A stretch of 60,591 bases of DNA from Succinivibrio faecicola (GTDB lineage Bacteria; Pseudomonadota; Gammaproteobacteria; Enterobacterales; Succinivibrionaceae): contig NZ_JAGFNY010000008.1 of the NCBI RefSeq assembly GCF_019448115.1, positions 1 through 60,591 of the forward strand, given 5' to 3'. Both the position numbers and the translations under genes were made by a program. Below are positions 18,544 to 27,216 of this stretch, in pieces; the stretch's first letter is position 1, and each line of letters begins with the position of its first letter. The notes under the pieces are model-generated. The model was not told the DNA's origin. It saw only the letters and a list, made by a program, of their open reading frames with translations, and searched no databases.

Positions 18544-19890
18544 ATGGCAAAAAAATCGCTTTTCGAGAGAAGTCGTGAAATGGCGGCTCAACATCAAAAG
18601 GGAACAGGCGAATTACGTCAGCGTCTCTTATTTGTTGTTTTTGCGCTAATTATATTCAGACTGGGCTCTTATATTCCTGTTCCAGGTGTGAATGCAGACG
18701 TCTTAGAGCGTATTTTTGATTCGCAAAGCGGAACCATTATTGGCATGTTCAACATGTTTTCTGGTGGTGCTCTTGAGCGTGCATCAGTTTTAGCATTAGG
18801 TATCATGCCTTATATTTCTGCATCTATTATTATTCAGTTATTAGCAGTTCTTAACAAGAATTTAGCTGAACTAAAGAAAGAGGGGGAATCTGGTCGTCGT
18901 AAGATTACTCAGTATACCCGCGTTGCAACTGTATTCCTTGCTGCTTTCCAAGCTTTTGGTATGGCAACAGGTATACCAAACATGATGCCTGGTTTAGTTG
19001 ATAACCCAGGATTCGGTTTTTATTTTGTAACTACTGTTTCTTTAGTAACTGGTACTATGTTACTGATGTGGTTAGGTGAGCAGATTACTGAGCGTGGCAT
19101 CGGAAATGGTATTTCTCTTATCATTTTCGCTGGTATTGTTGCTGGATTACCTTCAGCATTAGCAAGAACCTTTGAGCAGTCACGTCAGGGTGATTTATCA
19201 ACTATCGCATTACTAATTATCGGTGTAGTTGTTGTCTTAGTGACACTATTTGTGGTTTTCGTTGAGCGCGGTCAGCGTAAGATCGTTATCGAATACGCTA
19301 AACGCCAGATGGGTAATCGAATTTACTCTCAGCCTCGCTCTAATTTACCATTAAAGATCAACTTATCAGGTGTTATTCCAGCAATTTTTGCTTCGTCAAT
19401 TATTCTGTTCCCTGGTACCGTTGTATCTTGGTTCGGCCAAGGAGATAATGCTGTTTCCAATGTTTTGGGTAGCATTAGTTTATTCTTACAGCCAGGTCAG
19501 CCTTTATATGAACTGCTGTACGCTGCTGCTATTATCTTCTTCACATTCTTCTATACAGCGCTGGTATTCAATCCACGTGAAATAGCAGAAAACCTTAAGA
19601 AAGGTAATGCATTTATTCCAGGTATTCGTCCTGGTGAGCAGACAGCAAGATTCATCGATAAAGTTATGACTCGCTTAACCTTGAGTGGTTCTTTATACAT
19701 GGTATTAGTATGTTTAGTACCTCAGTTACTTATGAACTGGTTCAATGTTCAGTTCTATTTCGGTGGTACTTCATTACTGATTATTGTTGTAGTATGCATG
19801 GACTTTGTTGCTCAGCTTCAGAGTCATATGATGAATCAGCAATATGGCGATATCATGAGAAAAGCTAACTTAAGAAATTATGGTCGCTAA
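18544..19890 (+). CDS. secY: Protein translocase subunit SecY
   Basis: Central channel of the Sec translocon in the inner membrane. The start is placed at the ATG at 18544 ([13 protein letters not shown]), 6 nt after GAGG, giving 448 residues; an in-frame ATG four codons earlier lacks a ribosome site. About ten membrane segments, the plug-adjacent region [17 protein letters not shown] near 36-52 and the cytosolic basic loop [12 protein letters not shown] are all visible. Confidence 0.98.
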   Translation: MAKKSLFERSREMAAQHQKGTGELRQRLLFVVFALIIFRLGSYIPVPGVNADVLERIFDSQSGTIIGMFNMFSGGALERASVLALGIMPYISASIIIQLLAVLNKNLAELKKEGESGRRKITQYTRVATVFLAAFQAFGMATGIPNMMPGLVDNPGFGFYFVTTVSLVTGTMLLMWLGEQITERGIGNGISLIIFAGIVAGLPSALARTFEQSRQGDLSTIALLIIGVVVVLVTLFVVFVERGQRKIVIEYAKRQMGNRIYSQPRSNLPLKINLSGVIPAIFASSIILFPGTVVSWFGQGDNAVSNVLGSISLFLQPGQPLYELLYAAAIIFFTFFYTALVFNPREIAENLKKGNAFIPGIRPGEQTARFIDKVMTRLTLSGSLYMVLVCLVPQLLMNWFNVQFYFGGTSLLIIVVVCMDFVAQLQSHMMNQQYGDIMRKANLRNYGR

Positions 19891-19914
19891 TTTTTAAGTA
19901 ATTGGAGAAAAAAG

Positions 19915-20028
19915 ATGAAAGTTGGTGCTTCAGTTAAGAAAATGTGCCGCAACTGCAAAGTTGTTCGTCGCCACGGCGTAGTTCGCATCATCTGTGAAAA
20001 TCCTAAGCATAAGCAGCGTCAGGGCTAA
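19915..20028 (+). CDS. rpmJ: 50S ribosomal protein L36, zinc-binding form
   Basis: 37 codons, [19 protein letters not shown] onward. C11, C14, C27 and H32 form the zinc ribbon of the C+ form, which is often replaced by a zinc-free paralogue under zinc limitation. A TTGGAGAA Shine-Dalgarno precedes it. It closes the spc operon, as in E. coli, and a terminator begins 10 bp later. Confidence 0.97.
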   Translation: MKVGASVKKMCRNCKVVRRHGVVRIICENPKHKQRQG

Positions 20029-20037
20029 TATGCTTTC

Positions 20038-20067
20038 ATAAAAGTGCAAAAATATTTGCACTTTTAT
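20038..20067. terminator. spc operon terminator, overlapping alpha promoter
   Basis: ATAAAAGTGCAAA (20038-20050) and TTTGCACTTTTAT (20055-20067) form a perfect 13-bp stem with a 4-nt loop; the descending arm ends in TTTTAT. The same arm contains the -35 hexamer of the next promoter. Confidence 0.8.
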
Positions 20068-20084
20068 CTCGAATTCTGTATAAT
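20056..20084 (+). promoter_or_regulatory. Alpha operon promoter
   Basis: TTGCAC (20056-20061), 17-bp spacer, perfect TATAAT (20079-20084). Predicted start near 20091, about 137 nt before the rpsM GTG. The -35 lies inside the 3' arm of the spc terminator stem. Confidence 0.75.
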
Positions 20085-20094
20085 CATACAGCTT

Positions 20095-20127
20095 AAAAGC
20101 ACTAAGAGTGTTCTCTTGGTGCTTTTT
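20095..20127 (+). terminator. Attenuator-like hairpin at the 5' end of the alpha transcript
   Basis: AAAAGCACTAAGAG (20095-20108) pairs with CTCTTGGTGCTTTT (20113-20126) over a TGTT loop: 14 pairs, one T-G wobble, with a T-rich descending arm. It starts only a few nucleotides after the predicted transcription start. It may be a second terminator for spc read-through, an attenuator of the alpha operon, or a 5' stabiliser. Confidence 0.6.
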
Positions 20128-20138
20128 AGACATGCCAA

Positions 20139-20236
20139 AGTGCACTATGAGTGGTTGTCGCGTATCCTAACGGGCTTTGCGACAGCCGTTGTTTAAACCG
20201 ACCTATTTATTTTTTAGGAGATCAATAGTGGCCCGT
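20139..20236 (+). promoter_or_regulatory. Alpha operon ribosome-binding-site pseudoknot (S4 target)
   Basis: The segment keeps the E. coli alpha-leader order: a TATCCT-AACGGGCT core (20163-20176), a TGTCGC/GCGACA stem (20156-20161 with 20179-20184), AGCCGTT able to pair back to AACGGGCT, then an AT-rich stretch, AGGAG and the GTG start context ATAGTGG. In E. coli, S4 traps this pseudoknot and represses rpsM and downstream genes. Assignment is by resemblance to the known Alpha_RBS element. Confidence 0.75.
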
Positions 20237-20584
20237 ATTGCTGGCATTAATGTGCCTGATCAAAAGATCGCCGTGATTGCATTACAGTCAATCTATGGCA
20301 TCGGCCCAACCCGCGCAAGTGAGATCCTCGCAAACGCTGGTGTAGAAGAGTCTGCTAGATTAAAGGACTTAGATGAGTCTATTATCGACAAGATTCGTGC
20401 CGAAGTTGCAAAGTTCACCGTTGAAGGTGATCTTCGTCGTGAAATTTCAATGAACATCAAGCGTCTTATTGACCTTGGTACTTATCGTGGTTTACGTCAC
20501 CGCAGAGGTTTACCTGTTCGCGGTCAGCGTACAAAGACTAATGCACGTACTCGTAAGGGTCCACGTAAGAGCATCAAGAAGTAG
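20228..20584 (+). CDS. rpsM: 30S ribosomal protein S13
   Basis: 118 residues, starting at GTG 20228 ([14 protein letters not shown]) with AGGAG 7 nt upstream, which matches the E. coli GTG start within the S4-controlled leader. An upstream in-frame start would add a foreign 17-residue leader. The C-terminal [18 protein letters not shown] tail is typical. S13 is a 30S head protein bridging to the 50S. Confidence 0.97.
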   Translation: MARIAGINVPDQKIAVIALQSIYGIGPTRASEILANAGVEESARLKDLDESIIDKIRAEVAKFTVEGDLRREISMNIKRLIDLGTYRGLRHRRGLPVRGQRTKTNARTRKGPRKSIKK

Positions 20585-20597
20585 TAGGAGAGCTTAG

Positions 20598-21008
20598 ATG
20601 GCAGAAGAAATCAAGAAAGAGCAGTCAGCTAAGGCTTCACGCGGTAAGCGTTCAAAGAAGCAGGTTGCTGATGGTGTAGCTCATATCCATGCATCTTTCA
20701 ACAACACCATTGTAACTATTTCTGATCGTCAGGGTAATGTTCTTTCATGGGCAACCGCTGGTGGTTCAGGTTTCCGTGGTTCACGTAAGTCAACACCTTA
20801 TGCAGCTCAGGTTGCTGCAGAGCGTGCTGGTGAAGCTGCTAAGGAATTTGGTGTTAAGAACTTAGAGGTTTTAGTTAAGGGTCCAGGTCCTGGTCGTGAG
20901 TCTTCAATTCGTGCATTAAATGCTCAGGGTTACAAGATCACTAACATCACTGATGTTACCCCAATCCCTCATAATGGTTGTCGCCCTCCTAAGAAGCGTC
21001 GCGTATAA
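20598..21008 (+). CDS. rpsK: 30S ribosomal protein S11
   Basis: 136 residues, about seven longer than E. coli because of a charged N-terminal tail ([19 protein letters not shown]). The core [18 protein letters not shown] and the C-terminal [13 protein letters not shown] are canonical. It is a platform protein next to the Shine-Dalgarno helix. Confidence 0.98.
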   Translation: MAEEIKKEQSAKASRGKRSKKQVADGVAHIHASFNNTIVTISDRQGNVLSWATAGGSGFRGSRKSTPYAAQVAAERAGEAAKEFGVKNLEVLVKGPGPGRESSIRALNAQGYKITNITDVTPIPHNGCRPPKKRRV

Positions 21009-21036
21009 CCTAAGTTCAATTTCTGGAGAAAGATAA

Positions 21037-21660
21037 ATGGCAAAATATACAGGTCCAGCCCTGAAATTAAGCCGCCGTGAGGGTGTTGACTTATTCTTAA
21101 AGTCTGGCGTTCGTGCAATTGACACCAAGTGCAAATTAAATACTGCACCTGGTCAGCATGGTGCAAACCAGCCACGCCTTTCAGATTACGGCATGCAGTT
21201 ACGTGAGAAGCAGAAGGTTCGTCGTATTTACGGCGTTCTAGAGCGTCAGTTCAGTAACTACTATAAGAAAGCATCAAGAATGAATGGTAACACCGGTGAA
21301 AACCTGTTACAGCTTCTTGAGGCTCGTCTTGACAACGTTGTTTACCGTATGGGTTTTGGTTCAACTCGTATGGAAGCTCGTCAGCTTGTTAGCCACAAGG
21401 CTATCACTGTTAACGATCGCGTTGTTAATATTCCTTCTTATCAGGTTCAGCCTTCAGATGTGATTGCTGTTCGTGAAAAAGCTAAGAAGCAGCTACGTAT
21501 CAAGGCAGCTATCGATTTATCAGGTAAGCGCGGTACTAAGCCAACCTGGATCGAAGTTGATCACGATCATATGAAGGGTACTTATAAGAACAATCCAGAA
21601 CGTTCTGAGCTTCCTGCAGATATTAAGGAACAGCTCATCGTCGAATTGTATTCTAAGTAA
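21037..21660 (+). CDS. rpsD: 30S ribosomal protein S4
   Basis: 207 residues with an S4 RNA-binding domain around residues 96-160 ([20 protein letters not shown]). It has a single cysteine and no zinc knuckle, as in other proteobacteria. It is a primary 16S rRNA binder and the likely repressor of the alpha operon through the pseudoknot upstream of rpsM. rpoA1 starts 47 bp later. Confidence 0.98.
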   Translation: MAKYTGPALKLSRREGVDLFLKSGVRAIDTKCKLNTAPGQHGANQPRLSDYGMQLREKQKVRRIYGVLERQFSNYYKKASRMNGNTGENLLQLLEARLDNVVYRMGFGSTRMEARQLVSHKAITVNDRVVNIPSYQVQPSDVIAVREKAKKQLRIKAAIDLSGKRGTKPTWIEVDHDHMKGTYKNNPERSELPADIKEQLIVELYSK

Positions 21661-21707
21661 TAACGGCAACATTGCCAGCACCGCTTTTATATTGTGGGGT
21701 ATCTCTA

Positions 21708-22697
21708 GTGTCTGTTGTTGAACTGCTAAAGCCAAAGCCAGTTGACTATACTGAAATCAGTGCTAATCATGCACATTTAGTGCTTGAGCCTTTAGAGCGT
21801 GGTTTCGGCTATACTCTCGGTGTCGCCTTAAGCGGAATTTTACTAAAGACCCTTTCTGGTTCTGCAGTTGATGCATTCCAGATTGCGGGCGTAAAGGATG
21901 TTAACAGCTCAAAGGATGATCTTGTTGAGTCACTGTTTGACGTGGTTATGAATTTAAAATCACTAGCAGTTTCAACTAAGGAGCCTTTAACTGAGCCTGT
22001 TTGGTTGACAATTGATAGACGTGGAGAAGGTGAAGTTCACGCTTCTGACATCGTTTGTCCTGAGAATATTTCTTTTGTTGACCCTGAAGCCCGTATATGC
22101 ACCCTCAAGGGCGCGAAGGCTTCGTTGTCTATGAAACTCCGTATTACTTCTGGACAGGGCTATGTTATGGCAACTACTGATCTGCATGTTCCTGCAGAGT
22201 CTGAAGATGTCATTTTAATTGATGCAAACTACTGTCCAGTACGCAGATATGTGTATGAGGTTGAATCTGCACGTGTTGAGCAGCGTACTGATTTAGACAG
22301 ATTAGTTATTGATTTAGAAACTGATGGAACTATTGCTCCTGAAGTTGCTTTAATGAATGCATCAAATTTAATCTGCGACAGTATTGTTAATATTGTTGAT
22401 AAGGATGAGATTAGCGAGCATGTAAGCGCTCCTGTAGCTCCTCCTATGCCAGATCCTGTTTTAATGCAGTTGGTTGACGATTTAGAGTTAACTGTGCGTT
22501 CTGCAAACTGCTTAAAGGCGGAGTCAATCATTTACATCGGCGATTTGGTACAGAGAACTGAAGTAGAGCTTCTAAAGACACCTAATTTAGGTAAGAAGTC
22601 TTTAAATGAAATAAAGGACGTTCTTGCTCAGAAGGGATTGTCTTTAGGTATGCGTGTGGCTAATTGGCCACCTGCAAGTATCAAAGGTACCAAATAA
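21708..22697 (+). CDS. rpoA: RNA polymerase alpha subunit, divergent paralogue 1 (predicted alpha-II type)
   Basis: 329 residues from the GTG at 21708 ([18 protein letters not shown]), which aligns with E. coli RpoA residue 1-2; a GGGG lies 9 nt upstream. The N-terminal domain keeps [13 protein letters not shown] (26-38) and, near residues 180-206, [20 protein letters not shown], the alpha-II/beta-prime region. It has lost the paired arginines equivalent to Arg44-Arg45 (Ser42-Gly43 here) and the HEYS loop that contacts beta in alpha-I. The C-terminal domain keeps all the DNA-contact residues of E. coli (Arg265, Asn268, Cys269, Gly296, Lys298, Ser299, Glu302 equivalents). It occupies the normal rpoA position between rpsD and rplQ, yet is the more altered of the two copies in the assembly helix. 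Confidence 0.93.
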   Translation: MSVVELLKPKPVDYTEISANHAHLVLEPLERGFGYTLGVALSGILLKTLSGSAVDAFQIAGVKDVNSSKDDLVESLFDVVMNLKSLAVSTKEPLTEPVWLTIDRRGEGEVHASDIVCPENISFVDPEARICTLKGAKASLSMKLRITSGQGYVMATTDLHVPAESEDVILIDANYCPVRRYVYEVESARVEQRTDLDRLVIDLETDGTIAPEVALMNASNLICDSIVNIVDKDEISEHVSAPVAPPMPDPVLMQLVDDLELTVRSANCLKAESIIYIGDLVQRTEVELLKTPNLGKKSLNEIKDVLAQKGLSLGMRVANWPPASIKGTK

Positions 22698-22722
22698 CTA
22701 ACTGTTTTAGAAGGAATTAAAA

Positions 22723-23115
22723 ATGCGTCATCGTACAAGTGGCCGTCATTTAGGTCGTACAGCTGCACATCGTGCTGCTTTATACCGCAATTTAGCAAAG
22801 GCTTTAATCACCTTCGAAGTTATCAAGACTACTTTGCCAAAGGCTAAGGAACTTCGTCGCTTTGTTGAGCCTTTAATCACCTTAGCTAAGGTAGATACTG
22901 TTGCTAACCGTCGCTTAGCATATTCTCGTTTAAACGACGAGGCTGTTGTTGCTAAGTTATTCAACGTTATCGGCAAGTTATCTGCTGACCGTAAGGGTGG
23001 TTACACTCGTATTTTAAAGGCTGGTTTACGTTCAACTGATAAGGCACCTGTTGCTTACATCATGTTAACTGACCGTCCAGAAGCTACTGAGTCTTCAGAT
23101 TCAAAAGCTGAATAA
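22723..23115 (+). CDS. rplQ: 50S ribosomal protein L17
   Basis: 130 residues, [20 protein letters not shown], matching the family, with a GAAGGA Shine-Dalgarno. In E. coli this is the last gene of the alpha operon; here it separates two rpoA paralogues and is followed by a hairpin with a T-run. Confidence 0.98.
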   Translation: MRHRTSGRHLGRTAAHRAALYRNLAKALITFEVIKTTLPKAKELRRFVEPLITLAKVDTVANRRLAYSRLNDEAVVAKLFNVIGKLSADRKGGYTRILKAGLRSTDKAPVAYIMLTDRPEATESSDSKAE

Positions 23116-23124
23116 TACGAATCA

Positions 23125-23161
23125 AATGGGCGTGTAAGCGCCCATTACCGAATTTTTTTTT
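23125..23161 (+). terminator. Terminator-like hairpin between rplQ and rpoA2
   Basis: AATGGGCG (23125-23132) pairs with CGCCCATT (23139-23146) across a TGTAAG loop. Six nucleotides later nine T follow (23153-23161). The gap between stem and T-run makes it a weak or partial intrinsic terminator, which would reduce but not abolish transcription of rpoA2. No separate promoter for rpoA2 is evident in the 77-bp gap. Confidence 0.6.
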
Positions 23162-23192
23162 GCTATTTACTGTACAAAACGAGGGTGAAACC

Positions 23193-24218
23193 TTGGATCA
23201 GATCATCGATTCTATCAAGCCAAACATTATTGAAATTACTGAGCTTGAGAAAAATGTAAGCCGAGTAGTTCTTGGACCATTTGAGCCTAATTATGCTCAG
23301 ATAGTTGGTACAGCTCTTCGTCGTATTATGCTGTCCTCTATTCCTGGATATGCCATCACCGCTGTTGAAATTGATGGTGTAGTGCATGAATACAGTGCAG
23401 TAGAAGGTATTCAAGAGGATGTTCTCCTCATCTTATTAAACCTGAAGGAAGTTGCAGTTGCTTCAGTAGGTTCTTCAATTGAAGATCCTGTTCTACACAT
23501 CAATAAGAAGGGTGTAGGTCCAGTTACTGCAGGTGACATTGTCTGCCCTCATGGATTTGAAATCAGAAATCCTGATCAGATTATTTGCCATTTAACCGAT
23601 GAGAACAAAGAGCTAAACATGTCTTTACATGTATCTCGTGGTAGAGGATATGTTCCTTCAGTGTATCGTCCAGATGCAGATTCTTCATCAGACAAGTTTA
23701 TCGGACGTCTTTTAATTGATGCATCATATTGCCCAGTTTTAAATGTAGCTATTTTTACTGAGAAGTCTGACACCGACGCAGATAACTCAAATGCTACATG
23801 CAAAGTTGCAGACAAGCAGGAACGCTTAATTTTAAATATTGAAACAAATGGTACTATTGACCCAGAGACAGCAGTAAGCATTGGCGCAACAATCTTTGCT
23901 GATCAGTTAGGTTCATTTGTTGACATCAGAAATTCAGTTGCTCCTACTGAGGATGCTACATTCAAGCCATCAATCGATCCTAAATTAATCAGCCCGGTTG
24001 AGGACTTAGAGTTAACTGTTCGTTCAGCTAACTGCTTGAAAACTGAGGGCATTAAGTATATTGGTGATCTTGTTCAGAAGACTGAAGTTGAATTATTAAA
24101 GACACCAAATCTTGGTAAGAAGTCATTAACTGAAATTAAAGACGTTCTTGCTGAGCGTGGCTTAACTTTAGGTATGCGCCTTGAGAACTGGCCTCCTGCA
24201 GAGTTAGAGTCATTCTAA
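23193..24218 (+). CDS. rpoA: RNA polymerase alpha subunit, divergent paralogue 2 (predicted alpha-I type)
   Basis: 341 residues from a TTG at 23193 ([17 protein letters not shown]), preceded 8 nt upstream by GAGGG and aligned with the true N-terminus of RpoA; an earlier TTG at 23160 lies in the T-run and has no ribosome site. It keeps the assembly helix [12 protein letters not shown] (41-52, with the Arg45 equivalent), [17 protein letters not shown] (60-76), HLTDEN and RGRGYVP. It has lost the LERGFG motif (FEPNYA instead) and replaced the E. coli 185-198 segment with an acidic Asp/Ser/Asn-rich insertion (near 180-200). The C-terminal domain is about 55/66 identical to that of RpoA1, with all UP-element contacts. 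Second alpha gene of the operon. Confidence 0.92.
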   Translation: MDQIIDSIKPNIIEITELEKNVSRVVLGPFEPNYAQIVGTALRRIMLSSIPGYAITAVEIDGVVHEYSAVEGIQEDVLLILLNLKEVAVASVGSSIEDPVLHINKKGVGPVTAGDIVCPHGFEIRNPDQIICHLTDENKELNMSLHVSRGRGYVPSVYRPDADSSSDKFIGRLLIDASYCPVLNVAIFTEKSDTDADNSNATCKVADKQERLILNIETNGTIDPETAVSIGATIFADQLGSFVDIRNSVAPTEDATFKPSIDPKLISPVEDLELTVRSANCLKTEGIKYIGDLVQKTEVELLKTPNLGKKSLTEIKDVLAERGLTLGMRLENWPPAELESF

Positions 24219-24229
24219 TTAACAAAAAT

Positions 24230-24256
24230 AAGGGCTGAATTTTCAGCCCTTTTTCT
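24230..24256 (+). terminator. Alpha operon terminator
   Basis: AAGGGCTGAA (24230-24239) and TTCAGCCCTT (24242-24251) form a strong stem followed by TTTCTT, 11 bp after the rpoA2 stop. It lies between convergent rpoA2 and the ROK kinase gene. Confidence 0.9.
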
Positions 24257-24275
24257 TATTTGTTTCCAACCGATT

Positions 24276-25019
24276 CTATTTTTCAAGTTTTGTTTTTGCG
24301 TAACAAGCTGCACCAATAATACCAGCAAGATTTAATGTCTTTGCAGGAACAACCTTTGTCTTAAGAGTAAGTTTTGATTCATATTTATCAAATTTCTTAG
24401 AAACACCGCCACCTAAAACAATGAAGTCAGGCTGTGTTAAAAATGAAATGTACTCGAGGAATTTGTTTAATCTCTCGCCCCATTCTTTGAAGCTTAGATC
24501 TTCCTTTTCTCTTACAGAGTCAGCGCAATAGTGTTCTGCGATATCACCTTTAAACTTTAAATGACCAAATTCCGTGTTAGGATACATTTGTCCATTTATG
24601 AATAAAGCTGAACCAATACCAGTACCGATTGTTAAGAAAAGGACTGGACCTTTATAGTCTTTTACTGCACCAAAAGATAATTCTGCTAAGCCTGCAACAT
24701 CAGCATCATTAGCAACAAATACGTCAGTGTTCAAAGTTTTTGAGAATAACTCTTCTACCTTAATATTGATCCAGCTTGAATCTATATTTGCTGCAGTAAG
24801 AACTTCACCATTAATAATTCTTGCAGGAAAACCACAACCAACTGGACCTTTGTAACCAATCTGATCAACTAATTCTTTGAGTGTTTTTGCAACAGCTTCT
24901 GGTGTAGCCGGTTGAGGTGTCTGAATACGAATTCTTTCAGATTTAAGTTCACCTGTGATGGTATCTACAATAGCACCTTTGATACCACTTCCACCAATAT
25001 CAACGCCTAATATATCCAT
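24276..25019 (-). CDS. ppgK: ROK-family kinase, polyphosphate glucokinase type
   Basis: Predicted to phosphorylate glucose using inorganic polyphosphate, perhaps also ATP. 247 residues from the ATG at 25019 (AGGA 7 nt upstream; an in-frame TTG two codons earlier is less likely). The phosphate-binding GVDIGGSGIKGAIVD lies at 5-19; the catalytic region ANDADVAGLAE near 104-114; LTIGTGIGSALFINGQMYPN followed by TEFGHLKFKG (about 131-160) is the pattern of PPGK rather than the zinc-binding GHxxxxxxxCxCG of ordinary ROK kinases. No neighbours in sugar metabolism. ATP-only glucokinase activity remains possible. Confidence 0.78.
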   Translation of the reverse strand: MDILGVDIGGSGIKGAIVDTITGELKSERIRIQTPQPATPEAVAKTLKELVDQIGYKGPVGCGFPARIINGEVLTAANIDSSWINIKVEELFSKTLNTDVFVANDADVAGLAELSFGAVKDYKGPVLFLTIGTGIGSALFINGQMYPNTEFGHLKFKGDIAEHYCADSVREKEDLSFKEWGERLNKFLEYISFLTQPDFIVLGGGVSKKFDKYESKLTLKTKVVPAKTLNLAGIIGAACYAKTKLEK

Positions 25020-25177
25020 AGACAATTCCTTATATTAAAGTTTGTTCTTTAAGTATATGCAAAACTTTCATTTATTATCTACCGCAAAACAATAAAATTC
25101 GTAAAAATACTAACATGCACACAAAATAAATAATTAATAATTTCTATATAGCTTCAGATTGACTCAATCTTCTTGAT

Positions 25178-25672
25178 TTGAATAGATATTTTCTTAAAAT
25201 TACAGTAGGTAAATCACATATTGGTAATTCAATGTCCAAAATATTCTGCATATCATATTCTGACTATGGTTATCTTTTAACTCAGACTGAATTTTTAATT
25301 AAGACTGTTCAGCTTACTGATATTCTTTTTGAAAATATTCTTATAAGCGGTGAAATTGAGATTAGAAGAAGATTTGTAAATGTTCCTAGACTTTTTGATG
25401 ATGATCATTCAGAGCCTCTGCTGACTGATGATACTGAAAGATTTTCAATGAAATACATGGGCATAAAAGTTAAAGTAATCGATTCTTATAAATTTACAGA
25501 AATAGCAAAGAACATAAAACCAGATCCTTTAGGTTTTGTGAAAATGGATGAAGATGAAATACCATGCGAAAGTGTGGATCAAGAGAATCTAGCAGAAGAT
25601 CTGGTTCTGTTAGCATCAAATGGAATAGAACTTAATGACATATCTCTAGTACAACGTGCACAAGGAGTATAA
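25178..25672 (+). CDS. Hypothetical protein upstream of nnr
   Basis: Up to 164 residues. A start at ATG 25232 (MSKIFCISYSDYGYLL) is more natural than the TTG at 25178, but neither has a clear Shine-Dalgarno. It is acidic, without signal peptide or membrane segments, and no family is recognised. The stop lies 2 bp before nnr, and the nnr ribosome site AAGGAG lies within the last codons, so it probably heads the nnr-tsaE-amidase-mutL-miaA transcription unit. Confidence 0.6.
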   Translation: MNRYFLKITVGKSHIGNSMSKIFCISYSDYGYLLTQTEFLIKTVQLTDILFENILISGEIEIRRRFVNVPRLFDDDHSEPLLTDDTERFSMKYMGIKVKVIDSYKFTEIAKNIKPDPLGFVKMDEDEIPCESVDQENLAEDLVLLASNGIELNDISLVQRAQGV

Positions 25673-25674
25673 AG

Positions 25675-27216
25675 ATGGCTTTTCCAATAGATGTATATCC
25701 TGCAGATGAAGTAAAACTAATTGAAAAGGCCTACGCTTCAGAGCACAACTCTGATTGCTATGATTTAATGTTAAAAGCAGGTAAATCAGTTTATGAAGCA
25801 ATAGCAGAATATGCTCCAAGTGCAAAAGACGTATGGATCTTCTGCGGAAAAGGAAATAATGGCGGTGATGGTTATGTATTGGCAAAAATGCTTTTGGAGA
25901 GTGGAGTTTCCCATAGAGTATTTGCCATTGATAATCCTCATCCACAGACAGAGGCTGAAATTGCGTTTGAAAACTATATAAAAGCCGGTGGACATATTGA
26001 GTACGATCTTCCGAACAAAGGTCTATTGCCAAATGATGGAATAGTTGAATACACAGCTCCTTCTGTTATTGTTGACGCACTCTTAGGCACAGGAATAGAA
26101 AGCGCTCCTGCAGGTGTATATGCAAAATGGATAATGTACATCAATCAGTTGCATTCATATGTATTTTCAGTGGATATTCCATCTGGTGTGGTAGCTGATA
26201 CAGGATATGTTCCAGGAGCATGTATCAGAGCAGACATAACAGTTTGTATGCTTGCTTTAAAGCCAGGTCTGTTAACAGGAGATGCTGTTGATTATACAGG
26301 TAAAATACTTTTCTCATCTTTAGGTGTAAATACTCAGGACTATGCATCTGTAATAGATAAGGACTTAACAAAATATTCTTTACCTATACAGAATATAAGC
26401 TATGAGGGGGTTAAATGTAATCTTCCTGTAAGATATAAATCATTTAACAAAGGTGATTCTGGAAAGGTTCTGATAATAGCAGGAGCTAAAGGCATGGGCG
26501 GTGCTGCTATTATCTGCGCAAGTGCAGCATTAAGAGCTGGTGCTGGTCTTGCAAAGGTAGCTTTGGATGATACAAATATCTCTCCAATGCTTGCAAATAG
26601 ACCAGAACTAATGAGTGTAGATCTGAACAATGAAGAAGAGCTTGTTAGGGCTATAAAATGGGCTGATGTAATAGCTGTAGGTCCAGGACTTGGTGTAAAT
26701 GAGAGAACTTATAAAATTCTAGATTATATATCCAATCTAGAAGATACACCTGTTATCTATGATGCTGATGCATTGAATGTTCTTTCTACATTTGAACAGA
26801 ATTACTATAACGAAAACAGGGTAATAACTCCTCATTTAGGCGAAGCGGCAAGACTTTTAGGCTGTTCAATAGATGACTTAAGTCAGGATAGACTAGCAGG
26901 AGCATATAAACTCTGGCAGAAATATGGTGGTGTGGTTCTTTTAAAGGGAGCAGGAACTATTATATGTGACGGTCAGAGTTTTAGTATAATCAGAGAAGGT
27001 TCTCCTGCTCTAGCAACAGGAGGCTCAGGTGATCTATTAACGGGTATAATAGTTTCACTGTTAGGTCAGGGCTTATCACTAAAGGATGCAAGTGTTACAG
27101 CTGCATGCATTCATGGAAAAGCTGCAACCGTGTATGCAAGGGAACATGGTATTATTGGCACTCTACCAATGGATTTATTATCTAATATTCAGGGATTGAT
27201 AAATGGCAAGTTGTAA
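25675..27216 (+). CDS. nnr: Bifunctional NAD(P)H-hydrate epimerase / ADP-dependent dehydratase
   Basis: Repairs hydrated NADH and NADPH. 513 residues in two domains: an N-terminal YjeF-type epimerase with GKGNNGGDGYVLAK near 58-71 and GTGIE near 139, and a C-terminal ribokinase-like dehydratase with GAKGMGGAA near 270 and the catalytic GGSGDLLTGI near 449-458. It overlaps tsaE by 14 bp. This is the standard first member of the gammaproteobacterial nnr-tsaE-ami-mutL-miaA run. Confidence 0.97.
   Translation: MAFPIDVYPADEVKLIEKAYASEHNSDCYDLMLKAGKSVYEAIAEYAPSAKDVWIFCGKGNNGGDGYVLAKMLLESGVSHRVFAIDNPHPQTEAEIAFENYIKAGGHIEYDLPNKGLLPNDGIVEYTAPSVIVDALLGTGIESAPAGVYAKWIMYINQLHSYVFSVDIPSGVVADTGYVPGACIRADITVCMLALKPGLLTGDAVDYTGKILFSSLGVNTQDYASVIDKDLTKYSLPIQNISYEGVKCNLPVRYKSFNKGDSGKVLIIAGAKGMGGAAIICASAALRAGAGLAKVALDDTNISPMLANRPELMSVDLNNEEELVRAIKWADVIAVGPGLGVNERTYKILDYISNLEDTPVIYDADALNVLSTFEQNYYNENRVITPHLGEAARLLGCSIDDLSQDRLAGAYKLWQKYGGVVLLKGAGTIICDGQSFSIIREGSPALATGGSGDLLTGIIVSLLGQGLSLKDASVTAACIHGKAATVYAREHGIIGTLPMDLLSNIQGLINGKL

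Noticed and set aside
23160-23192. Upstream TTG at 23160 as start of rpoA2
   Set aside because: It lies within the T-run of a terminator-like hairpin, has no ribosome-binding site and adds 11 residues beyond the family N-terminus; TTG 23193 has GAGGG and aligns with E. coli RpoA.
21708-24218. Assembly duplication as explanation for two rpoA genes
   Set aside because: The copies differ throughout in protein and at synonymous sites, and are separated by rplQ and a distinct hairpin; an assembly artefact would give near-identical sequence.
25646-26032. 128-codon open frame antisense to nnr
   Set aside because: His/Leu-rich low-complexity reading opposite conserved nnr codons; no promoter or Shine-Dalgarno.
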